This document shows, one piece after another, positions 35,716 to 43,748 of a stretch of 64,000 bases of DNA; the first letter of the stretch is position 1, and each line of letters begins with the position of its first letter. The notes beneath the pieces were generated by a model. The model saw only the letters and a list, made by a program, of their open reading frames with translations. It made no database searches and had not been told where the DNA came from. Source of the DNA: Oscillatoria princeps RMCB-10 (lineage in GTDB: Bacteria > Cyanobacteriota > Cyanobacteriia > Cyanobacteriales > Oscillatoriaceae); NCBI GenBank assembly GCA_019359235.1, contig JAHHHT010000004.1, positions 248,001 through 312,000 on the forward strand, written 5' to 3'. The translations under genes and the position numbers were made by a program.

Positions 35716-36999
35716 ATGAAACTCTCTTGGACTGTCGCCAATACCATCGGACTCGCATCCGTCTGCGGGGGGCTTGCCTTAACGCCCCTGCCAAACTTAG
35801 CCCATAACCCTCTTTCTCGCTCCCAGGCTGCAGACGCGCCCCGTCAGGGTGCCTGGGAAATGAGGGCGGAGCCTCTTGCTGGGCGTTTTCTGGCGCAACC
35901 TGGCAACGAGAAACAGCAACCGGCACAGCCACCGGCACCGGCACCCAACCCCCTGGGAAAAGAACTCCTGCAACAGCTCCTGCAGTGTGTTGCGGGGAGA
36001 GTCTCTAATCCCCAGCAACCTTCTGCGGAACAGCTGCAAACTGCTTCCACGCAATGCCTGTTTAAAGTTGTCATGTTAGCGCCAGATGGCAGCGTTCGCC
36101 CGGATGCCAGCGCTCGTCTGACTGCGCTGCTGAAAACCACCGGCATCACCCTCCCCAAACCCGTCAGTGAGGGACAAGCTTCTGTACCGCTGAAACCCCT
36201 GACGGACAGCCAGGTGTTTACCGTGCCGGTGAAAATTGCCGGACAGTCCAGAACTTTTTTGCTCGACACCGGCGCATCCAATTCGATTCTCGACAGTCAA
36301 ATCGCCCAGCAGTTAAAACTTGCCGGCACCCCTATTCCCAGCGATATTTTAGCATACATGGTTGTCGGCGACAACTGCTCTAATGTGAAAGCGACGACGC
36401 ACAGCTTGCCGCCCTTAAGCGTGGATTCTGCCAAAGTTGAAGGGCTCACCGGCATGGGGCTGTCCAAAACAGCAATTCCCGGGCAGCAGTCCGGCGTTCT
36501 GGGCATGGATTTTTTAAGCGGCTTCGATGTAATTATAAACCCAAAAACCTTGCAATTGCAACTGCTGCCGCACTCTCGCCCCCCTGCCGGTGCCATTCCG
36601 CTAACAGGAAAACTGGGCGTGATGACAGCACAAGTTCAAATTAACGGTAAAGGCCCTTTTACATTTTTGCTGGACACCGGCGCAGATGTGATGGTCGTTT
36701 CCCAGCGACTGGCGCAGCGGCTGTCTCTCAACACCGCCAAGGCAAAAGACACAGAAGTGCGGGGGTTTTGCGGCACGGAAACCGGCAAGCAAATCACCTT
36801 ACAAGGAGTGAATTTGCGCGGTCGCCAAGCCACCAACCTCGATGCCGTGATTTTGGAAAATGGCGTGCTAGACTTGCTAGGAGTTGAAGGCATCATCGGT
36901 CAGAACTTCCTCACCCGATACCGGCAGCACTGGCGATTTGAGCAATTCAATCAACTCGGCTTTCCTGATGCCGGCAGTTTAGTTTTAACGCCACTCTGA
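35716..36999 (+). CDS. Exported double retropepsin-like aspartyl protease
   Basis: 427 residues from ATG 35716, giving a plausible Sec signal (MKLSWTVANTIGLASVCGGLAL). A Pro/Gln-rich linker and a conserved helical region (about 80-140) are followed by two retropepsin-type domains. The first reads FTVPVKIAGQSRTFLLDTGAS (Asp184) and the second PFTFLLDTGADVMVVS (Asp320). Retropepsins normally work as dimers with one DTG per subunit, so two DTG motifs in one chain could form an intramolecular active site. Each domain also has the GxxGMDFL/GIIGQNFL-type strand near its end (VLGMDFLSG, IIGQNFLTR). Periplasmic location is inferred. The substrate is unknown. Confidence 0.85.
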   Translation: MKLSWTVANTIGLASVCGGLALTPLPNLAHNPLSRSQAADAPRQGAWEMRAEPLAGRFLAQPGNEKQQPAQPPAPAPNPLGKELLQQLLQCVAGRVSNPQQPSAEQLQTASTQCLFKVVMLAPDGSVRPDASARLTALLKTTGITLPKPVSEGQASVPLKPLTDSQVFTVPVKIAGQSRTFLLDTGASNSILDSQIAQQLKLAGTPIPSDILAYMVVGDNCSNVKATTHSLPPLSVDSAKVEGLTGMGLSKTAIPGQQSGVLGMDFLSGFDVIINPKTLQLQLLPHSRPPAGAIPLTGKLGVMTAQVQINGKGPFTFLLDTGADVMVVSQRLAQRLSLNTAKAKDTEVRGFCGTETGKQITLQGVNLRGRQATNLDAVILENGVLDLLGVEGIIGQNFLTRYRQHWRFEQFNQLGFPDAGSLVLTPL

Positions 37000-37040
37000 G
37001 GACAGGCAAGATGCCTGTCCTGCGTCCTGCGGGAGCGAGC

Positions 37041-37095
37041 GAGTCTAAATCATTCGTGTAAATTTCAGAACCCCGGTTTCCCCGGTTTCTTTGCC
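37041..37095. repeat. Truncated miniature element, type A
   Basis: AGTCTAAATCATTCGTGTAAATTTCAGAACCCCGG matches the left part of the element at 39842-39943 and then breaks off in a partly duplicated CCGGTTTCCCCGGTTTC. It abuts the stop of the hybrid kinase. Confidence 0.7.
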
Positions 37096-37105
37096 CTCCC
37101 ACCTA

Positions 37106-39037
37106 TTAATTTCTGCCCAGCCCCGCAAGACTTGCCACTACCGCTGCCAATTCATCTGGCTCCGCCGGCTTGGTCAAGTACATCTGAAAGCCAGCAGAAA
37201 AAGCTTGGATTCGAGCCTCTGGGGCGGCGTGTGCCGTCAGCGCAATAGCGGGAATTGTTCCCCCTTGCGCCGCTTCCAAATCCCTCACCCTGCGGATAAA
37301 ATTGTAGCCATTCTCTCCTGGCATTTCAATGTCGCTAACTAGAACATCTGGCTTTAATTCTTCCAGCCGGTCGAACCCCTCACTGGCAGAAAGTGCCACT
37401 GTTACTTCCGCCCCGAAATATTCCAGCACGGAAGCAATCAACTGGCAGGTATCGGCGCGGTTGTCAACAACCAGCAACCTCAATCCCTGGAGAACCGGCT
37501 GTCTGCCGGCTTGCACTTGGCTTCCCACAGATGAAAACATATGCTGCGAATCGGTATCGCTCGGCTTGATAGCAATCGCCGCTACCGGTAGCTCTACAGT
37601 AAATGTCGCCCCCCGCCCAACTCCCTCACTGGCGGCGCGAACTGTCCCTCCATGCAGTTCTGCGAGGTGGCGCACGATTGCTAACCCCAGCCCCAGTCCG
37701 CCATTTCCCCTTTTGCCTGTGGGATTGCCTTGGCTAAAGCGGTCAAATACATAGGGGAGAAAGTCCGCACTTATTCCGCAGCCGGTGTCGCTGACTGATA
37801 TTTCAACATGCGAAATCTTGCCCTGGAGCTGAATCCGAATTTGTCCCCCTTCGGGAGTGAACTTAACCGCATTGGAAAGCAGATTCCAAAATATCTGCTG
37901 CAAGCGATCCGGATCGCCAATCACCTTGCCGGCGGACAAATCAAGTATGGACTCCAGTTGAATGGATTTCGCTTCAGCTGCCGGTCTGACTGCATCAATC
38001 GCCGCATTAATGATGGGTTCGAGGTCGAGCAGGCGGGTGCGCATGCGGAGTTTGCCCTGAATAATCGACGACACATCCAAAAGGTCGTCAATCAGCTTCA
38101 ACTGTATCTTTCCGTTGCGCTCGATTATCTCAAGCGCCTTCAGCACAGCAGCATCAGACTGCTTGCGGCGGATTGCTTGAGTCCAGCCAAGTATGGCATT
38201 CAGAGGCGAGCGCAGTTCGTGGGAGACAACCGCCAGGAACTCATCCTTGAGCCGGTTGGCTTGCGCTAATTGCTCTCGTTGCAGCTGCAACGCCTCCTCC
38301 GCCCGCTTGCGAGCGGTGATATCGCGAATCACGCTAGAAAAACCTCTGAGATTTCCCACCTCGTCTGGCACTGTTGCTATCGCCACATGCGCCCAGAACT
38401 GCGACCCGCTTTTGCGCAGCCGCCAGCCTTCTTCTTCCGCTCGACCTTCAACTGTAGCGGCTTCCAGCAGTTGCTCGGGTTTGCCCAGCTCAATGTCTTC
38501 AGCAAGATAAAAGCAGGAGAAATGCCGGTCAGTGATTTCTTCTGCTCCATACCCCATAATGCTTTCTGAACCGGCGTTCCAGGTGAAAACGCGCCCCGAA
38601 GGATTTAGCATGAAAATCGCGCAGTCCTTCAGGCTGTCCACCAGCAGGTTTCCTATCTCTTGACTTTGGCGCAGAATTTCCTGCTGCTTCTGGGCTTTCT
38701 CCTTGGCAGATTTTAGGGCTGCGATCGTCCAACTCACCAGCAGCGCCTCCAGCACAAACACGCTCAGCTGCAAGCTTTGTCCAAAGCTGCCGACCGGCAG
38801 GGAATGGAGCGGCGATAGAAAAAAGTAATCGCTGAGTGCAGCAGCTAGAACAGTGGCTAACACCCCTGGCCCTAAGCCGCCATACCAGGCGCTCACTATC
38901 ACAGCCCCAAAAAACAGGAGAAAAGGGTTATTCATTTCCAGCACGGTGCCCAGCCGCAGCTTCAGCAGCAGCGCTAGCAGCACAGTTAATACAGCCATGC
39001 TGTAGCCTTTGATACAAAATTGCAATTTTTTCAGCAT
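37106..39037 (-). CDS. Hybrid sensor histidine kinase/response regulator (DUF4118-PAS-HisKA-HATPase-REC)
   Basis: 643 residues. An N-terminal KdpD-like DUF4118 membrane region (about 10-105, GAVIVSAWYGGLGPGVLATVLAAALSDYFF) is followed by a PAS/PAC module (about 130-250, CAIFMLNPSGRVFTWNAG). HisKA carries His273 in VVSHELRSPLNAI. HATPase follows with NLLSNAVKFTPEGG and GGLGLGLAIVRHLAELHGG. A C-terminal receiver domain has Asp569 in LVSDIEMPGENG and Lys in YLTKPAEP. The receiver's acidic pocket reads VVDNRAD, so only one of the usual two acidic residues is kept. It is probably a phosphorelay kinase; the partner is unknown. The receiver tail is almost identical to the relic at 39378-39480, so the two are paralogues. 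Confidence 0.93.
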   Translation of the reverse strand: MLKKLQFCIKGYSMAVLTVLLALLLKLRLGTVLEMNNPFLLFFGAVIVSAWYGGLGPGVLATVLAAALSDYFFLSPLHSLPVGSFGQSLQLSVFVLEALLVSWTIAALKSAKEKAQKQQEILRQSQEIGNLLVDSLKDCAIFMLNPSGRVFTWNAGSESIMGYGAEEITDRHFSCFYLAEDIELGKPEQLLEAATVEGRAEEEGWRLRKSGSQFWAHVAIATVPDEVGNLRGFSSVIRDITARKRAEEALQLQREQLAQANRLKDEFLAVVSHELRSPLNAILGWTQAIRRKQSDAAVLKALEIIERNGKIQLKLIDDLLDVSSIIQGKLRMRTRLLDLEPIINAAIDAVRPAAEAKSIQLESILDLSAGKVIGDPDRLQQIFWNLLSNAVKFTPEGGQIRIQLQGKISHVEISVSDTGCGISADFLPYVFDRFSQGNPTGKRGNGGLGLGLAIVRHLAELHGGTVRAASEGVGRGATFTVELPVAAIAIKPSDTDSQHMFSSVGSQVQAGRQPVLQGLRLLVVDNRADTCQLIASVLEYFGAEVTVALSASEGFDRLEELKPDVLVSDIEMPGENGYNFIRRVRDLEAAQGGTIPAIALTAHAAPEARIQAFSAGFQMYLTKPAEPDELAAVVASLAGLGRN

Positions 39038-39109
39038 TTTTCGGTTTTATCTCAGCTCTGTTATGTGAGAGTTTTAATTGCAAAAACTTATCAAAATTTA
39101 ACAAATCTC

Positions 39110-39146
39110 AGAAACCGGGTTTCTTTTGGCGAGAAACCCGGTTTCT
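39110..39146. repeat. AAACCGGGTTTC inverted repeat (short copy)
   Basis: AGAAACCGGGTTTCT at 39110-39124 and AGAAACCCGGTTTCT at 39132-39146 with a 7-bp centre. Confidence 0.75.
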
Positions 39147-39238
39147 TAACCTCGATTTTAATGCAATTAGGTTATCGGCTGGGGATTGGCAATGCCAGTG
39201 TGCGAGCGTGCCAGCGTGCCTGCGTGCCCTGACTTGAT

Positions 39239-39371
39239 TAGGACAAACGCAAAACTGCCAGTCTTAGATCCCCCCAACCCCCCTTAAAAAGGGGGGCTAG
39301 TATTCTTCCCCCCTTTTTAAGGGGGGCTAGGGGGGATCTGGGGAGTGAGACTCAAGCGTGCGTAAGTCCTA
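39239..39371. repeat. 133-bp miniature element with TAGGAC ends and 5-bp target duplication
   Basis: Left end TAGGACAAACGC, right end GCGTAAGTCCTA (imperfect terminal inverted repeats). The interior is two CCCCCCTT(A)AAGGGGGG palindromes. It is flanked by TTGAT on both sides (39234-39238 and 39372-39376). It carries no coding capacity. It is a non-autonomous transposon; the mobilising IS is not in the window. Confidence 0.8.
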
Positions 39372-39377
39372 TTGATA

Positions 39378-40260
39378 TTAACTTCTGTTTAATCCTGCAA
39401 GGCTAGCCACCACTGCAGCCAACTCTTGTGGCTCAGCCCTCTCAGTCAAGTACATCTGGAAGCCGGCGGAGAAAGCGAGCTGCCGAGCCTCTTTAGTGGA
39501 ACCCACATTGGCCAATTCAGGCACAAGAAAACTTTGACAGTATCTCGTTCCGCTGGGCGTTGGAAAGGCTTCGCCAACAGCAAGCTCTCGCCCCGGTGCA
39601 AAGACTTGCTGGAGGTTCTGATTCTATTTTACCACTTTTTCCTGCAGGATTCCTAATTCGGTAAAAGTTTTACCCATAAAAGTGTTGCTCCCTCTTCCTG
39701 CCGAGCGTTCTGCTACAGGGATCGCGCCAGCGAAATTCCCTGTCAAACCGGGCAATAACGTCAGGCGAATTTTCTGCCAGCGCTTTGAATGCCCGCTCGC
39801 GCCGGGAAAGTTCCTCCTCAGCCTGCTTGCGATCGGTGATCTAGCGCGTCTAAATCATTCGTGTAAATTTCAGAACCCCGGTTTCTTTAAGAAACCGGGG
39901 TTCTGGACCCAAGCGCGGTTGCGCAAATCATTTAGACCTGCTATATCAGTGAACCTCCCACACATTGCATAAGGGACACCACCGGCATCGCGCAGGGGCA
40001 ACTTGATACAAATCCAGGTGTGCGGCTCATTTTCCTGAGGGATAACCTTTTCCAGTTCCAGCTGCTGTTGGCTCTCCCGGAGCCCCGCAAAATCTTGCTT
40101 AAGCTCGCCATTACATAAATAAGCGACCGCCGATGGCTTCGCCCCGGGCGTTAAACACTGGCACAAGGCGGCGGAGAAACCAGCGACAGGTTCCATCAGC
40201 CCTCAGGGGCACTCGAATTGGGTGGCGGTGCCGGTCTGCTGCAGTCGCTTGTAGCGTTCC
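39378..40260 (-). pseudogene. Decayed PAS sensor/hybrid kinase, with internal deletion and an inserted element
   Basis: Read on the minus strand from 40260: PAS/PAC remnants (VPLRADGTCRWFLRRLVPVF, later LPLRDAGGVPYAMCGRFTDI) with stops and frameshifts, then the 102-bp element at 39842-39943. After it comes ITDRKQAEEELSRRERAF and a second PAS relic (KTFTELG, NQNLQQVF, ELAVGEAFPTPSGTRY) with an in-frame TAG. This is fused directly to a receiver-domain tail (AFSAGFQMYLTERAEP, then ELAAVVASLAGLN) ending at 39378. The tail matches the end of the hybrid kinase at 37106. The HisKA and ATPase domains are gone, so a large internal deletion joined PAS to REC. It is clearly not functional. Confidence 0.85.
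39842..39943 (-). mobile_element. TAGC-ended miniature element, type A, inserted in the kinase relic
   Basis: 102 bp. On the minus strand TAGCAGGTCTAAATGATTTGCG ends are matched by the inverted right end TAGCGCGTCTAAATCATTCG, around the palindrome AACCCCGGTTTC-TTTAA-GAAACCGGGGTT. It is flanked on the minus strand by TA and GA (a mutated TA). Removing it and one TA restores TTC ACT GAT ATC ACC GAT CGC (FTDITDR), the expected end of a PAC domain. A near-identical copy in the other orientation lies at 41064-41164. Confidence 0.85.
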
Positions 40261-40395
40261 TCCAAGGGGAAACGCACCCTACTTCTACAGTGCCAAAGAA
40301 GCTTCCGCCCAAAATCGCTGGCAACAAAACTGTTCGGACAGGAGAGAATTCCAAAAACAGAGTATGCTAGAGATAAAGTTACAATCACGTTTCCC

Positions 40396-41052
40396 ATGCT
40401 GAAGCTTTATCACCACCCCGTATCTTTCAACTCTCGACGTGTGTGGATTGCCCTACTGGAAAAAAGCGTTGACTTTGAGCTGGTGTCGCTCAACCTGGAT
40501 GGGGATCAGTTGCGACCTGAGTTTCTGGCAATTAGCCCCTTCCACCACATTCCAGTTTTAGAGGATGATGGCTTTCCCGTGATAGAATCTTTAGCAATCC
40601 TTGACTATGTAGAGGCAAAATACCCGGTGCCGGCCATGCTGCCAGCCGGTGCCAGAGATATCGCACTTGTGCGCGTGGTGGAAATGGTGGCTGTGAATGA
40701 ACTGCTGCCGGCGATGAATCCGCTGATCGGTCAGAGCATGGGGTTTTCCCCCACCGACGCCCAGAAGTTGCGGCAAGCAAAAGAAAAATTAGCCACGGTG
40801 CTGGCGTTCTTGGAGCGCCAGCTCGGCGAGCGCCCCTACTTTGGGGCTGAACACTTAACCCTAGCCGATCTCGTCGCCGGCACTGCAGTCCCTTGGTTGC
40901 CCAGTCTGGGTGTCCCCCTAGATGACTTTCCAAAACTGAGCGCTTGGTGCGCGCGATTGACCGAGCGTCCTTCCTGGCAAAAAACCCATCCCACCCCGGA
41001 AATACTCGACGCCTTTAAATCTCGAATGAAGGAGCGTATGGCAGCGCGGTAA
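40396..41052 (+). CDS. Glutathione S-transferase family protein
   Basis: 218 residues with a thioredoxin-fold N-terminal GST domain (MLKLYHHPVSFNSRRVWIAL, then HHIPVLEDDGFPVIESLAILDY, the glutathione gamma-glutamyl site with the ES motif) and an all-helical C-terminal domain (LTLADLVAGTAVPWL, the usual N-capping/hydrophobic staple region). The catalytic residue is probably Ser10 of HPVSFNSRR, but assignment among GST classes is not possible. Cytosolic. It is an isolated gene between a kinase relic and a miniature element, so context gives no substrate. Confidence 0.9.
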   Translation: MLKLYHHPVSFNSRRVWIALLEKSVDFELVSLNLDGDQLRPEFLAISPFHHIPVLEDDGFPVIESLAILDYVEAKYPVPAMLPAGARDIALVRVVEMVAVNELLPAMNPLIGQSMGFSPTDAQKLRQAKEKLATVLAFLERQLGERPYFGAEHLTLADLVAGTAVPWLPSLGVPLDDFPKLSAWCARLTERPSWQKTHPTPEILDAFKSRMKERMAAR

Positions 41053-41063
41053 AAGGGCTGATA

Positions 41064-41164
41064 TAGCAGGTCTAAATGATTTGCGCAACCGCTGGGTGCC
41101 CAGAACCCCGTTTTCTTTAAGAAACCGGGGTTCTGAAATTTACACGAATGATTTAGACGCGCTA
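41064..41164 (+). mobile_element. TAGC-ended miniature element, type A, with TA duplication
   Basis: 101 bp, nearly identical to the element at 39842-39943 but inverted. It is flanked by TA at 41062-41063 and 41165-41166. It lies 11 bp after the GST stop codon. Confidence 0.85.
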
Positions 41165-41279
41165 TATCAATTTGGGATTTTAGATTTTGGATTTAGGATT
41201 AAAAACCCGGATATCAAGGGGTTTACCCTCGCTCCCAGACTCCGCCTGGGAGCGAGGGGAATGCCCCACGCCCGACGCC

Positions 41280-42164
41280 CTACGCCCTATTTCCAAAATC
41301 AATCAGTGTTTGCCGGTAGGCATCTGGATTGCCGGTGTCAAAACACCGGCCCCTCACAAACACCCCGGTCATTCCCTCCTCTTCCCGCAATCTATCCAGA
41401 CTGGAAGTCAGCTGAAATTCCCCCCGTTCGCGGATATTCTGGGTGATCTGATATTCCAGACAGTCAAAGATTTTCGGAGTCAGCGCGTACAGCCCAAATA
41501 CGCAGAGAAACTCATCCTCAGCCATTCCCCCCACGCGCAGGTGCCGGCGCGCGTAATCAACAGCCGGCTTTTCAGCGAGTTGCGTTACCTTTAGAATCGA
41601 GCCCGACTCCTGCCAAACACCCGCAACGCAGCCCGCTTTATGGAGCATTTCTGCCGGCATGGCAGTCAAACTAACAACACTCTGCCCCACCCGCTCGTAA
41701 ACATCTATAACTTGACCGGCACAAGACCTTTCCGTGTCAGACGAGTAAACGTGATCGCCCAGAGACAGCAGGAATGGCTCCCCACTCACCCATGCCCTCG
41801 CACAAAATACCGCATGTCCGTAGCCTGACTGAGTTTCTTGTGTTAGAATAGTAATGCAAGTTCCTAAATCTTGCAGATACCGGCTGTATTCCTGATTTTG
41901 CGGAGACAGCTTGTGGAAAATTTCGGGTGCCGGTGGATGTTTAAAGAAATCCTCAAAAAGTTCGCGGTCACTCGGCTGCACCACAATCCCAATCTCTTCA
42001 ATGCCGGCACTGAGAGCTTCTTCCACAATCGCCAAAATCACCGGCTTGGCGCGACCGTCCTTATCAACAATCGGGAAAAACTCCTTTTTGACCGCCTTAG
42101 TTGCTGGGAACAGGCGGGTGCCGAAACCCGCCGCCGGAATAACCGCCTTGCGAACTTTACTCAT
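41280..42164 (-). CDS. GalU-like sugar-1-phosphate nucleotidyltransferase
   Basis: 294 residues of the GalU family, which transfer a nucleotidyl group from NTP (usually UTP) to a hexose 1-phosphate. Seen are the nucleotide-binding motif PAAGFGTRLFPATKAVKKEFFP, VVQPSDRELFEDFF, SGYGHAV, LSLGDHVYSSD (metal-binding Asp in a GDH variant of the usual GDD) and LAEKPAV. It is on the same strand as, and 385 bp downstream of, a GHMP sugar kinase. A two-step salvage route, sugar to sugar 1-phosphate to NDP-sugar, is a reasonable inference. Its length and motifs fit UTP-glucose-1-phosphate uridylyltransferase, but the sugar cannot be fixed from sequence. Confidence 0.85.
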   Translation of the reverse strand: MSKVRKAVIPAAGFGTRLFPATKAVKKEFFPIVDKDGRAKPVILAIVEEALSAGIEEIGIVVQPSDRELFEDFFKHPPAPEIFHKLSPQNQEYSRYLQDLGTCITILTQETQSGYGHAVFCARAWVSGEPFLLSLGDHVYSSDTERSCAGQVIDVYERVGQSVVSLTAMPAEMLHKAGCVAGVWQESGSILKVTQLAEKPAVDYARRHLRVGGMAEDEFLCVFGLYALTPKIFDCLEYQITQNIRERGEFQLTSSLDRLREEEGMTGVFVRGRCFDTGNPDAYRQTLIDFGNRA

Positions 42165-42549
42165 CTGACTTTTGCTTAACTCGTCTCTTGTAGAGCGGGC
42201 ATCCTGCCTGCTATAGCAGTTCTAAATGATTTACCCTCGTTACCCTCGTTCCTAGGCTCTGCCTGGGAACGCCGCTTTGGAGGCTCTGCCTCCTTAAGTA
42301 GCAACTAGGTTATTATATAATTATAACTCAAGTTGCTACTTACAAGTGAGTCAGGCGAGATCCCCCCCTAGCCCCCCGTGAACAAAAAAATTTCCTCTGG
42401 CTCCCCCCTTTTTAAGGGGGGCAGGGGGGGGATCAAAAGGGGGGGAATTCTCTTGCGCCCCCCTTTTTAAGGGGGGTTTGGGGGGATCTGGATGCTTAGA
42501 CTTGTAGGTAGCAACTTGGGTAATTATAAAACACCGGCAGCGAGTGCCC
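42165..42549. other. Intergenic region filled with repeats
   Basis: No gene. It holds a fragment of a type A element (TATAGCAGTTCTAAATGATTT, 42212-42232), an AGGCTCTGCCT duplication, and a larger miniature element at 42317-42527. Confidence 0.6.
42317..42527. repeat. 211-bp miniature element with long imperfect terminal inverted repeats
   Basis: The left arm (ATAATTATAACTCAAGTTGC, then TACTTACAAGTGAG and AGATCCCCCC) is matched by the inverted right arm (ATAATTACCCAAGTTGCTAC, CTACAAGTCT, AGATCCCCC). The arms are about 50 bp, the interior is two CCCCCCTTTTTAAGGGGGG palindromes, and there is no coding capacity. An additional AAGTAGCAACT just left of it may be a remnant of another copy. Confidence 0.7.
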
Positions 42550-43596
42550 CTACTTCCGAATCGCCAGCTTGAGACATTTCATCTGGGGAAAATCGCGCTC
42601 AATAATTTCGATCGCCCGCTCTTGACTTGACTCATCTTTTACGATAAACTGCGCCGAGCCATCGCCCTGAGAGCCAACACCCTTTCCCCCCAGAATGTGT
42701 GGCTGAATGGGTGGGTAATGGAGGAGTTGGTGCAAGACAGGAGCGGTCAGTTGCGACCGGCAAGCCGGTGTGAGATGCCGGTCGAATTCCGCCTGCGCCC
42801 TGTTCATCAAAGCGCCAATCCTTTCAGCATCGCCCTGTTGCAGAGCCTCAGCCGCCTCCAAAGTAATTTGAGAGCTAATCGGGCCGAGATATTTCTGGAC
42901 ATTCTGCTGCACTCCGTCAGTAGCGAAAGGATAGCACTGATTCAGGCTGCTGAGAATTGCCTTAGTATCCTTGCCGGCACCCAAATCCACGATAACAAAA
43001 AACAAATCCTGCGGCACCTTTAGCTCGATAACATCAGTCCGGTCGCCATCAAAAGTCATCAGAATGGGCCGGTTGCCGTAAGCGCAAGCCTGATCCATTC
43101 GCCCGCAGCGGGAAGGCGTCGAAATCTCGCCCAGATAGGCAAACTCCATTTCCCCCCGCACCGTCATTTTTAGATCGTACAAGCGATTGAAAGCGCGAGC
43201 CACCAGGACACAGATAGCAGCGCTAGACGACAGACCTTTTTTCACCGGCAGATCCGTCAGGTAATTGTCAATTTCCAGTCCCCCCACCTGGAAGTGAGTG
43301 AGAAATTGGTAAGCGACACCGGCAGCGTAGCTGAAAAAACCGCCCTTTTCCGCTTCCGCAAGCAGCGCCGGTCTTTCCAGAGGAAGCGCCACCGGCTCCA
43401 GACGAGTGCCGTCATTCAGGGAAGCCCGAAGAATCAGGTGAGTGGGGTGAGACTTCACCTCAGCATAAAGCCCCTGATTCGTGCCGGCAATCAGAGTGCA
43501 GCCCTTTTCCAAATCGGGATTGAGCCGGCGGTAGCCCCCCGCCCAGTCGCTGTGTTCGCCAAACAGACAAAGCCGGCCCGGGACAAAAAGTTTCAT
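42550..43596 (-). CDS. GHMP-family sugar kinase
   Basis: 348 residues with the three GHMP motifs. These are an N-terminal galactokinase-like signature (PGRLCLFGEHSDWAGG), the ATP-binding motif PVKKGLSSSAAICVL, and the C-terminal GGKGVGSQGDGSAQFIV. A central FGRMDQACAYG-like segment (SRCGRMDQACAYGNRPILM) is typical of sugar kinases that make sugar 1-phosphates, such as galactokinase, arabinokinase and glucuronokinase. The downstream GalU-like nucleotidyltransferase supports a salvage route to an NDP-sugar for the neighbouring glycosyltransferases. The exact sugar is unknown. The start at ATG 43596 gives the canonical MKLFVPGRL N-terminus. Confidence 0.88.
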   Translation of the reverse strand: MKLFVPGRLCLFGEHSDWAGGYRRLNPDLEKGCTLIAGTNQGLYAEVKSHPTHLILRASLNDGTRLEPVALPLERPALLAEAEKGGFFSYAAGVAYQFLTHFQVGGLEIDNYLTDLPVKKGLSSSAAICVLVARAFNRLYDLKMTVRGEMEFAYLGEISTPSRCGRMDQACAYGNRPILMTFDGDRTDVIELKVPQDLFFVIVDLGAGKDTKAILSSLNQCYPFATDGVQQNVQKYLGPISSQITLEAAEALQQGDAERIGALMNRAQAEFDRHLTPACRSQLTAPVLHQLLHYPPIQPHILGGKGVGSQGDGSAQFIVKDESSQERAIEIIERDFPQMKCLKLAIRK

Positions 43597-43748
43597 GATT
43601 TACCCCTTCCTGCTTCGCACATTTAAATCTAAAATATAGGTCCCCCCCCACTTTGGTAAATTTATCCCTCTCCCCCTATAAATTGGGCGCTCTAAGAAAG
43701 CGGGAAGCCGCTGGCGCGTCCTGTGGCGTATTGGCGGTTCGGCTAAAT

